Below, piece after piece: positions 40,529 to 48,232 of a stretch of DNA of 64,000 bases. The translations under genes were made by a program, and so were the position numbers. The stretch's first letter is position 1. Each line of letters starts with the position of its first letter. This DNA is from Rhodopseudomonas sp. AAP120 (GTDB lineage Bacteria; Pseudomonadota; Alphaproteobacteria; Rhizobiales; Xanthobacteraceae): the NCBI RefSeq assembly GCF_001295845.1, contig NZ_LJIC01000061.1:46901-110900 (forward strand), read 5' to 3'. The notes beneath the pieces were generated by a model. The model had not been told where the DNA came from, did no database searches, and saw nothing but the letters and a program-made list of their open reading frames with translations.

Positions 40529-41891
40529 CGACAAGTTCGACCGGCGCGCGAGCACCGGCGACGCGTCCGTGCCCGGCCGGGCCTCCGCCGACGATCCTCT
40601 CCTGCCGCTCGGCACCTCCACCCCCGACGACGAAACCGACCGCAAGAACATGTCGCTGCTGATTCAGCTGCGCTGGACGGCGGTGGTCGGGCAGATCGTG
40701 ACGATCGCCGGGGTGCATCTGTGGCTCGGCGCGCCGCTGCCGGTGGTGCCGATGGGGGCCGTCATTCTCGGGCTGGTGGCGCTCAACATCGCCAGCCTGA
40801 TGTGGATGCGCTACCGCTTCGCCATCAGCAACCACGATCTGCTCGTCGCGCTGATCCTCGACGTGGTGGCGCTGACGGCGCAGCTCTATCTCAGCGGCGG
40901 CGTCACCAATCCGTTCACCTCGTTGTATCTGCTGCAAGTGACGCTCGGTGCGGTACTGCTCGACAGCCGCTCCAGCTGGTCGCTGGTCGCCGTGGTGTTC
41001 ACCGCCTTCATCTGGCTCACCGAGGCGTCGCGTCCGCTGGTGCTGCCCGAATGGGCGGGCGATCCGGTCAATCTGCGGGTCGCCGGCATGCTGCTCGGGT
41101 TCGCGCTCAACGCCGTGCTGCTGGTGGTGTTCGTCACCCGCATCCATCGCAATCTGCGCGAACGCGACGCGCATCTGGCGGCGCTACGTCAGCACGCGGC
41201 GGAGCAGGATCACATCGTGCGGATGGGGCTGCTGGCGTCCGGCGCCGCGCACGAGCTGGGCACGCCGCTGGCGTCGGTGTCGGTGATTCTCAGCGACTGG
41301 CGGCGGATGCCGGCGCTGACCGGCAATCGCGAACTCACCGAAGATCTTGCCGAGATGGAGACGGCGCTGAAGCGCTGCCAGTCGATCGTCACCGGCATTC
41401 TGGTCTCGGCCGGCGAGGCTCGTGGTGAGGGATCTTCACCCACCACGGTGGCCGAATTCCTCGAAGCGCTGGCCGAAGAGTGGCGCAACGCGCGCAGCCG
41501 CACCACATTGCATGTGGTGAACGCGTTCGGCGAGGATCTGCCGATCGTGTCGGACGTGACGCTGAAGCAGGCGGTGTTCAACGTGCTCGACAACGCCTTC
41601 GAAGTGTCGCGCTACTGGATCGAACTGCTGGCCGAGCGCGAGGGCGACAATCTGGTGTTGTCGATCAGCGATCGCGGGCCCGGTTTCTCGAAGGACATGC
41701 TGGCGCAGCTCGGCAAGCCGTATCAGTCGAGCAAGGGACGGGCCGGCGGCGGCCTCGGCCTGTTCCTGGTGATGAACGTGGTGCGCAAGCTCGGCGGCTC
41801 GATGACGGCCGAAAACCTCCGCAACCGCGGCGCCAAAGTGAAGCTGGTGCTGCCGCTCTCGACACTCGCGATCGGACAGGATTTTGACTGA
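40500..41891 (+). CDS. regB: RegB/PrrB/ActS-type redox sensor histidine kinase
   Basis: A 463-residue kinase. Six membrane helices (~residues 55-215) include the RegB quinone-binding motif GGVTNPF (133-139). The H box AAHELGTPLA has His251, and RCQSIV holds Cys293, 42 residues later, matching the spacing of redox-active Cys265 to His225 in R. capsulatus RegB. A catalytic domain follows (DNAFE, GRAGGGLGLFL). It senses quinone redox state and phosphorylates the RegA-type regulator. AGGA precedes the ATG. Confidence 0.92.
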   Translation: MLDRSPSIADDKFDRRASTGDASVPGRASADDPLLPLGTSTPDDETDRKNMSLLIQLRWTAVVGQIVTIAGVHLWLGAPLPVVPMGAVILGLVALNIASLMWMRYRFAISNHDLLVALILDVVALTAQLYLSGGVTNPFTSLYLLQVTLGAVLLDSRSSWSLVAVVFTAFIWLTEASRPLVLPEWAGDPVNLRVAGMLLGFALNAVLLVVFVTRIHRNLRERDAHLAALRQHAAEQDHIVRMGLLASGAAHELGTPLASVSVILSDWRRMPALTGNRELTEDLAEMETALKRCQSIVTGILVSAGEARGEGSSPTTVAEFLEALAEEWRNARSRTTLHVVNAFGEDLPIVSDVTLKQAVFNVLDNAFEVSRYWIELLAEREGDNLVLSISDRGPGFSKDMLAQLGKPYQSSKGRAGGGLGLFLVMNVVRKLGGSMTAENLRNRGAKVKLVLPLSTLAIGQDFD

Positions 41892-42453
41892 CACCGACCA
41901 ACACACCGATGAACGCACCGATACCGAAGACCGCTCGCTGCTGATCGTCGAAGACGACGCCGGCTTCGCCAGGACGCTGAAGCGCTCGTTCGAACGGCGC
42001 GGCTACGCGGTGGTGCATGCCTCGACTATCGAGGAGGTGCGTGACGCGCTCGAGGACCGCTCGTTCGGCTATGCGGTGGTCGATCTCAAGCTCGGCGTCG
42101 CGTCGGGTCTCGCCTGCGTCGAGCTGCTGCACGCGCAGGATCCGGAGATGCTGATCGTGGTGCTCACCGGCTTCGCCAGCATCGCCACCGCGGTCGAGGC
42201 GATCAAGCTCGGCGCCTGCCACTATCTGGCCAAGCCGTCCAACACCGACGACATCGAGGCCGCGTTCCGCAAGGCCGAGGGCAATGCCGACATCGCGCTG
42301 GCGAGCCAGCCGACCTCGATCAAGACGCTGGAATGGGAACGCATCCACCAGACGCTGATCGACAGCGAGTTCAATATTTCCGAAGCGGCACGCCGGCTCG
42401 GCATGCACCGCCGCACCCTCGCGCGCAAGCTGGAGAAGCGGCAAGTCCGCTGA
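41884..42453 (+). CDS. regA: RegA/PrrA/ActR-type response regulator
   Basis: A 189-residue protein from a TTG start overlapping the kinase stop. The receiver domain has SLLIVEDDAGFA and the phosphorylated Asp67 (AVVDLKLG), then a Fis-type helix-turn-helix (ISEAARRLGMHRRTLARKL). No in-frame ATG lies near the N-terminus, so a rare TTG start is the best choice. It controls respiration, photosynthesis and fixation genes in related bacteria. Confidence 0.93.
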   Translation: MTDTDQHTDERTDTEDRSLLIVEDDAGFARTLKRSFERRGYAVVHASTIEEVRDALEDRSFGYAVVDLKLGVASGLACVELLHAQDPEMLIVVLTGFASIATAVEAIKLGACHYLAKPSNTDDIEAAFRKAEGNADIALASQPTSIKTLEWERIHQTLIDSEFNISEAARRLGMHRRTLARKLEKRQVR

Positions 42454-42596
42454 TTATCGCTTGAGCCGCCGCTTTCCCGGCGTAATCATAGGCCACCCGT
42501 TCCGGTCGGTAAGGCCAGTCTCCAGACGGAACCCCGCGATCAAGCGCGGCTGGCCCTCAAATGCGCAGCCGCGCCAGCTCATTTCGGTGACCTTTC

Positions 42597-43955
42597 ATGT
42601 TCAAATCCCGCAGGTTTGTTATCAGCGTCGCCGCCGCGGCCGGCATCATCACCATTCCCATGCTGTCGGCGCTGGCGCTGCAGCGGACGCCGTCGGCGCA
42701 GCCCGATCTCGATCTGATCGGCGGCGTCATCGGCCTCGTCGAGCGCGCCTATGTGCATCCGGTCGGCGCCGACGACCTGACCAAGGACGCCCTCAAGGGC
42801 ATGCTGAACCGGCTCGATCCGCATTCGGACTACATGGACGAGAAGGAATTCAAGGACATGCAGACCGACATGGCGGGCCAGTTCGGCGGCCTCGGCATGC
42901 AGATCTCGGGGCAAGGCGGTGTGCCCAAGATCGTCGCGCCGATCGACGGCACGCCGGCCGCCCGCGCCAAACTCGAGCCGGGCGACGATATTATCAAGGT
43001 CGGCGATACCTCGACCCAGGGCATGAGCCTGCGCGAAGTCGTCGACATGCTGCGCGGCACCCCCGGCTCGAAGGTGACGATCACCATTCTGCGCGGCAAG
43101 GAGCCGCCGTTCGACGTTACCCTGACGCGCGAGATCATCAAGGTCGCGTCGGTGAAATCGGAGCTCAAGCCCGACGGCATCGGCTATGTGCGCATCAGCC
43201 AGTTCGGCAACGACACCTCGGACGGCTTCAAGAACGCGCTGACCAAGCTCAAGAGCGACTCCAAGGACGGGCTGAAGGGGCTGGTGATCGATCTGCGTCA
43301 GGATCCCGGTGGCCTGCTCACCGCCGCGGTCGATGTTGCCGGCAATCTGCTCGACGGCGGCACCGTGGTGTCGATCCGCGGCCGTCAGCCCGACGATCAG
43401 CGCGTGTTCAGCGCGCCGTCCAAGGGCGACATGCTGCCCGGCGTTCCGGTGGTGGTGCTGATCAACGGCGCCTCGGCTTCGGCGTCGGAAATCGTCGCCG
43501 GCGCGCTGCAGGACCGCAAGCGCGGCACCGTGATGGGCACGCAAAGCTTCGGCAAGGGCTCGGTGCAGACCGTGATCCCGATCAAGGGCCGCGGCGCGGT
43601 CCGCCTGACCACGGCGCTGTACTACACGCCGTCCGGCCGCTCGATCCAGGACGACGGCATCACGCCGGACATCGTGCAGGAGGCGCCGAAGGATCAGCAG
43701 ATCGCCGGCGGTGCGATGCTGCGCGAAGGCGCGCTGCGCGGCGCCATCGCTAATCCGGGCCAACTCGGCAGCGACGGCAAACCCGGTGCTGCCAAGACCA
43801 AGGCATCCGGCGCCGCGACTGACAAGCCGGCGGCATCGTCGCCGCCGATCAAGGCCGATCTGATCGGTAAGCCCGAGGATTCCCAGCTCAACGCCGCGAT
43901 CGCCTATCTGGGCAAGCGCGCCGACAACGACAACGGCGCCGTAAAGGCGCAGTAG
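42597..43955 (+). CDS. ctpA: Carboxyl-terminal processing protease (S41)
   Basis: A 452-residue protease. An N-terminal signal/membrane segment is followed by a PDZ domain (~residues 85-170, GQFGGLGMQISGQGG, PGDDIIKVGD) and the S41 domain. The Ser-Lys pair is read as S295 (NGASASASE) and K320 (SFGKGS), 25 residues apart as in CtpA/Prc. A Pro/Ala/Lys-rich C-terminal tail follows. It trims periplasmic or membrane proteins. Confidence 0.93.
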   Translation: MFKSRRFVISVAAAAGIITIPMLSALALQRTPSAQPDLDLIGGVIGLVERAYVHPVGADDLTKDALKGMLNRLDPHSDYMDEKEFKDMQTDMAGQFGGLGMQISGQGGVPKIVAPIDGTPAARAKLEPGDDIIKVGDTSTQGMSLREVVDMLRGTPGSKVTITILRGKEPPFDVTLTREIIKVASVKSELKPDGIGYVRISQFGNDTSDGFKNALTKLKSDSKDGLKGLVIDLRQDPGGLLTAAVDVAGNLLDGGTVVSIRGRQPDDQRVFSAPSKGDMLPGVPVVVLINGASASASEIVAGALQDRKRGTVMGTQSFGKGSVQTVIPIKGRGAVRLTTALYYTPSGRSIQDDGITPDIVQEAPKDQQIAGGAMLREGALRGAIANPGQLGSDGKPGAAKTKASGAATDKPAASSPPIKADLIGKPEDSQLNAAIAYLGKRADNDNGAVKAQ

Positions 43956-44232
43956 GCTCGTTAGCTTCCGATCTTTTCACTTGTTTACGTCATGGCCGGG
44001 CTTGTCCCGGCCATGACGAGGGGATGAGGTTGTCCTAGCGCCGTCGCTCCTCCGATGAAGAGCGTTCAGCGATCGCCATCCGCCCAAAAATCACGCAATT
44101 GCTGCCTAATTCGTAGCGACCTTCGAACAAGAGGTTGTGCGCCCGGAGACAAGTTTTTTCGCGGCGCACGGTCTTAGCTCCCCGACGGTTCGGAACATGG
44201 CCTCCGCCATGCACCATCGAAGGAGCGATCGA
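43956..44232. other. 277-base gap with a dispersed palindromic repeat
   Basis: No gene supported. CATGGCCGGG-CTTGT-CCCGGCCATG (43991-44015) is a perfect 10+5+10 inverted repeat; a close copy is near the right edge of the window. It may also act as the terminator of ctpA. Confidence 0.6.
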
Positions 44233-45123
44233 ATGGTCAAGTTGCCTATTCCCGGATTTCGGAGCCTGACGGGCGCCGCGCTGATGGGCGCGCTGGTGCT
44301 GGTCGGCTTTGCGGTGCCGAAGCCGGCGGACGCCGCACCGGCCGCCTGCGCGGCGCTGCAGGAGAAGTACCCCGACTGGAAGGGCAAGACCCTCGTCAGC
44401 GCCATCAACCCGCATACGCCGGGCTACGAGTCGATTGATCCGAAGGACCCGACCAAGTACGTCGGCTATGATATCGACCTCGGCGAAGCGATCGGCGACT
44501 GCCTCGGCTTTAAGCTGACCTACAAGGCCGTGACGTTCGCGGCGCTGTTGACGACGCTGGCGAGCGGCCAGGCCGACATCGTCATCTCCGATATCTACGC
44601 CACCGAAGAGCGCGCCAAGGCCGCCGACTTCATCACCTACTCCAAGGTGTTCGACGGCGTTTTGGTCGCCAAGGGCAATCCGAAGAAGATCACCGGCATC
44701 GACACCTCGCTGTGCGGCACTGCCGCGGCCGAGAACACCGGCTATGTCGAAGTGCCGCTGATCCAGGCGCTGGCCCCGGAGTGCAAGAAGCTCGGCAAGC
44801 CGGAGCCGACCATCCAGCTCTACGACAACAACGCCAACTGCATCCAGGCGATCCTCGCCGGCCGCGCCGACACCTACATCAACGACGTCAACACCGTCGA
44901 CAACGCCGTGAAGGCCTACCCGGACAAGCTCGAAAAGGCGATCGCGGTGACGATCCCCTATCAGGTCGGTATCGGCGTGCCGAAGGACAAGCCGAAGTTC
45001 CGCGATGCCGTGAAAGAGGCACTGACCGAGATCTACAAGTCCGGTGATCAGCTCGCGCTCTTGAAGAAGTGGAAGCTCGACCCCGAGAACCTGATCGAGC
45101 CGGGCCTGCTGGTCGTCAAGTAA
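44233..45123 (+). CDS. Amino-acid-type ABC transporter binding protein (family 3)
   Basis: A 296-residue periplasmic protein. It has AGGAG seven bases before the ATG and a signal peptide (to about residue 34, ending PADA-AP). Family 3 marks are YVGYDIDLGEAIGDCLGFKL, IVISDIYATEERAKAADF and YIPVGVGI-like YQVGIGVPKD. It delivers an amino acid or similar ligand to the following fused transporter. The 119-base gap to that gene carries a repeat. Confidence 0.9.
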   Translation: MVKLPIPGFRSLTGAALMGALVLVGFAVPKPADAAPAACAALQEKYPDWKGKTLVSAINPHTPGYESIDPKDPTKYVGYDIDLGEAIGDCLGFKLTYKAVTFAALLTTLASGQADIVISDIYATEERAKAADFITYSKVFDGVLVAKGNPKKITGIDTSLCGTAAAENTGYVEVPLIQALAPECKKLGKPEPTIQLYDNNANCIQAILAGRADTYINDVNTVDNAVKAYPDKLEKAIAVTIPYQVGIGVPKDKPKFRDAVKEALTEIYKSGDQLALLKKWKLDPENLIEPGLLVVK

Positions 45124-45134
45124 TCGTCATCCCG

Positions 45135-45220
45135 TAGGGTGGGCGCAGGCGCCAAGCGCTGTGCCCACCATTCGGCCTCGCGAAAAACTGGTGGGCACGC
45201 TGCGCTTTGCCCACCCTTCG
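45135..45220. repeat. Dispersed palindromic repeat between binding protein and transporter genes
   Basis: GGGTGGGC ... GTGCCCACC and GGTGGGCAC ... GCCCACCC form an imperfect inverted repeat of about 85 bases. This GTGGGCA/GCCCACC motif is frequent in Rhodopseudomonas and Bradyrhizobium intergenic regions. Confidence 0.65.
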
Positions 45221-45242
45221 ACTAAGCAGGGATTCCGCCGCC

Positions 45243-46844
45243 ATGGAGCTCTTCCTCCATTATCTGACCATGCCCTACATGATCCAGGGCGTCGAGGTGA
45301 CCCTGCAGGTCACCGCCCTTGGTCTCGGCGGCGGATTGATCCTCGGTACGATCCTGGCGGGGATGCAGCTCAGCCGCTTTCGGCTGCTGTCGTCCGCCGC
45401 CCGGATCTACACCGTCATCTTCCGTGGCACGCCGCTGATTCTGCAGATGGTGTTCGCCTACGACGCGCTGCCGCATATCGGCATCAAGCTTCCTGCTATT
45501 CTGGCGGCCGGCCTCGCCCTGGCCTGTAACGAAGCGCCCTTCATAGCCGAGATGCTTCGCGCCGGCGTACTCGGCGTCGAGAAGGGGCAAATCCTCGCCG
45601 GTCAGGCGCTCGGCATGACGCCGGGCATCCTGATGCGCCGGATCATTGCCCCGCAAGCAATCCGCACGATGATCCCGGCATTCGGCAACGAGGCCGTCAG
45701 CGCCTTGAAGAACTCGTCGCTCGCCTCGGTGATCGCCGTCCAGGAGCTGACGCTGCGCTCGACGCAGCTGGCGTCCTCGACCTTCGACTTCTTCTCGATC
45801 TTTTTCGCCTCCGGCCTGATCTACCTGCTGCTGACCACCGCGATCTCGGTGATCCAGATCTTCCTGGAGTGGCTGTTCGATCTCGATCGCACCTCCAAGC
45901 AGGTCAAGCTGATGCGCTTTCTGCCGTGGTATCGCGCCCAGGGGCTCGACGACCCGCTGCAGGACAACGAACCCGCGCCGGAGATCCTGCCGGATGACGG
46001 CGTCGCCGAATTGCCGCCGCCGCGGCTGCCGCCGGCGATCGATCATGCGGCGCGCGCGGCCGCGCTGGCCCGCAACGAGGTCGCCGTCGCGGTGAAGGCG
46101 CTGCGCAAGAATTACGACGCGCATGTCGTGCTCGACGGTGTCGATATTGCCGTGCGCAATGGCGAAGTCATCGCGCTGCTCGGCCCGTCCGGCTCGGGCA
46201 AGAGCACGCTGCTGCGCTGTATCAACAATCTCGAGACGTGGAACGACGGCACCATTGAGGTCGGCGGCCGCCGGCTCGGCTTCAATCATCTTGGCCGGCC
46301 GCTGTCGCCGCGCATGGCCGCGCAGGCGCGCGCCGAAGTCGGCGTCGGCATGGTGTTTCAGCAGTTCAATCTGTTCGGCCATCTCACCGCCAAGGAGAAT
46401 ATCGCCGGCCCGCTGCGCTGGGTCCACGGCGTCGCCCCGGACGAAGCCGAGCGCCGCGCGCTGGCGCTGCTCGAACGCGTCGGCCTGTCGCATCGTGCCG
46501 ATGCGCTGCCGCGGCATCTGTCCGGCGGCCAGCAGCAGCGCGTCGCCATCGCCCGCGCCATTGCGCCGAATCCGAGTGTGCTGCTGCTCGACGAACCGAC
46601 CTCTGCGCTCGATCCCGAACTCGTCAACGAGGTGCTGGAAGTGATCCGCCGCCTCGCAGTCGAGGACGGCCTCACCATGATCATCTCGACGCATCAGCTG
46701 CGCTTCGCCAGCGAAGTCGCCGACCGCGTGGTGCTGCTCGCCGGCGGCGCGATCATCGAGGAAGGCCCGGCCGACCGGGTGCTCAACCATCCGAAAAATC
46801 CGGTCGCGCAACGCTTCCTCAGCGCCATGGAGGCCGAGGTCTGA
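45243..46844 (+). CDS. Fused ABC permease-ATPase, polar amino acid type
   Basis: A 533-residue protein joining two usual subunits. The N-terminal permease (~1-225) has five or so helices and the HisM-type loop GQALGMTPGILMRRIIAPQA, with ALKNSSLASVI. A linker (~230-275, Pro/Ala-rich) leads to the ATPase: Walker A GPSGSGKST (~314), signature LSGGQQQRVAIA (~425), Walker B LLLDEPTSALD (~446). It should pair with the binding protein just upstream. Confidence 0.93.
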   Translation: MELFLHYLTMPYMIQGVEVTLQVTALGLGGGLILGTILAGMQLSRFRLLSSAARIYTVIFRGTPLILQMVFAYDALPHIGIKLPAILAAGLALACNEAPFIAEMLRAGVLGVEKGQILAGQALGMTPGILMRRIIAPQAIRTMIPAFGNEAVSALKNSSLASVIAVQELTLRSTQLASSTFDFFSIFFASGLIYLLLTTAISVIQIFLEWLFDLDRTSKQVKLMRFLPWYRAQGLDDPLQDNEPAPEILPDDGVAELPPPRLPPAIDHAARAAALARNEVAVAVKALRKNYDAHVVLDGVDIAVRNGEVIALLGPSGSGKSTLLRCINNLETWNDGTIEVGGRRLGFNHLGRPLSPRMAAQARAEVGVGMVFQQFNLFGHLTAKENIAGPLRWVHGVAPDEAERRALALLERVGLSHRADALPRHLSGGQQQRVAIARAIAPNPSVLLLDEPTSALDPELVNEVLEVIRRLAVEDGLTMIISTHQLRFASEVADRVVLLAGGAIIEEGPADRVLNHPKNPVAQRFLSAMEAEV

Positions 46845-46890
46845 TGGCCGAATTCTGCTCTCTCACTTTCTTCCCGTCGAGGATCTCAGC

Positions 46891-48132
46891 ATGAAGCATC
46901 ATCTGCTCCCGGTGTCGCCCAAGACCGTCCACTGGGGCTATTTCAGCAAGGTGGTGGCGCCGGCGCTGACGCTGAAATCCGGCGACCGCGCCACCATCGA
47001 GACGCTGACGCATCATGCGAACGACGACTATGAGCGCATGATCGAGGGCGATGCCGGCGCCGAAAGCGTGTTCAAATGGACCCGCGAGCACAAGGCAGTG
47101 GCGCGCCGCGGCTCGGGCCCGACCGAAGGCCCCTTCATCCGCGGTTCGGGCGAAGGCGTCGGCGTGCATCTGCTCACCGGGCCGGTGGCGATCGAGGGCG
47201 CCGAGCCGGGCGACGTGCTCGAAGTGCGTATCCTCGACGTGCGCCCGCGCCCGGCCTGCAAGGCGTGTCACGCCGGCAAGTGCTTCGGCTCCAACGTCGC
47301 GGCGAACTGGGGTTTCCACTATCACGATCTGATCGAGGAGCCGAAGCCGCGCGAGGTGATTACCATCTTCGAGCTCGACACCTCGGGCGAGCCGTTCGCC
47401 AGGGCCGTGTACAACTACGTCTGGACGCCGCAGACCGATCCGGACGGCATCGTGCATCCGACCATCGACTATCCGGGCGTGCCGGTCGACCACCGCACCA
47501 TCATCAAGCGCGAGAACATCCTCAGCAACGTCAAGCTGCCGGCGCGGCTGCATTTCGGCACGATGGGGTTGGCGCCGTCCGAAGAGGATTTCGTCTCCTC
47601 GATCCCGCCGAGCTACACCGGCGGCAATATCGACGACTGGCGCGTCGGCAAAGGCGCCAAGATGTACTATCCGGTGGCGGTGCCGGGCGCGTTCTTCTCG
47701 GTCGGCGATCCGCACGCTGCGCAGGGCGACAGCGAGCTCGGTGGCACCGCGATCGAAACCTCGCTGACCGGCGATTTCGAATTCGTCCTGCACAAGAAGA
47801 ACGATCTCGGCGGCACCCCGCTCGAAGGCCTTACGCATCCGATGCTGGAGACGCCGGATGCCTGGTCGGTCTATGGCTTCACCTATCCCAACTATCTGGC
47901 GGAACTCGGCGCCAACGCGCAGCTCGACATCGCCAACCACTCCAGCCTCGACCGCGCCATGCGCGACGCTTTCCGCAAGATGCGCCGCTTCCTGATGACG
48001 GTGCATAAGCTCAGCGAGGACGAGGCGATCTCGCTGATGTCGGTCGGTGCCGATTTCGGCGTCACCCAGGTGGTCGACGCCAATTGGGGCGTACACGGCA
48101 CGATCCGCAAGAACGTGTTCCGCTGCGACTAG
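46891..48132 (+). CDS. Acetamidase/formamidase family protein
   Basis: A 413-residue enzyme. The family motifs are WGYFSKVVAPALTLKSGDRA, DAGAESVFKWT, GSGEGVGVHLLTGPV, IDYPGVPVDHRTIIKRENI and SVGDPHAAQGDSELGGTAIE. It hydrolyses short amides to acid and ammonia. No signal peptide, so cytoplasmic. It is 46 bases downstream of the transporter gene and is followed by a second, AraC-fused copy. Confidence 0.9.
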   Translation: MKHHLLPVSPKTVHWGYFSKVVAPALTLKSGDRATIETLTHHANDDYERMIEGDAGAESVFKWTREHKAVARRGSGPTEGPFIRGSGEGVGVHLLTGPVAIEGAEPGDVLEVRILDVRPRPACKACHAGKCFGSNVAANWGFHYHDLIEEPKPREVITIFELDTSGEPFARAVYNYVWTPQTDPDGIVHPTIDYPGVPVDHRTIIKRENILSNVKLPARLHFGTMGLAPSEEDFVSSIPPSYTGGNIDDWRVGKGAKMYYPVAVPGAFFSVGDPHAAQGDSELGGTAIETSLTGDFEFVLHKKNDLGGTPLEGLTHPMLETPDAWSVYGFTYPNYLAELGANAQLDIANHSSLDRAMRDAFRKMRRFLMTVHKLSEDEAISLMSVGADFGVTQVVDANWGVHGTIRKNVFRCD

Positions 48133-48232
48133 GTCTGGCGCCGTCGCGATGAGTCGGCTGGTGGTGGGGCAGTGCGCCGTCTGCTTCGGGATGGCACGGG
48201 GGTTGCTTGGTTTCGGCCAGGAAGGCCGAACC

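Noticed and set aside
44035..44415. Minus-strand frame before and over the binding protein start
   Set aside because: No domain; the plus-strand binding protein has a clear signal peptide and ribosome binding site in the same place.
45161..45529. Plus-strand frame in another phase over the start of the fused ABC transporter
   Set aside because: It begins in a dispersed repeat and then reads the permease gene out of frame.
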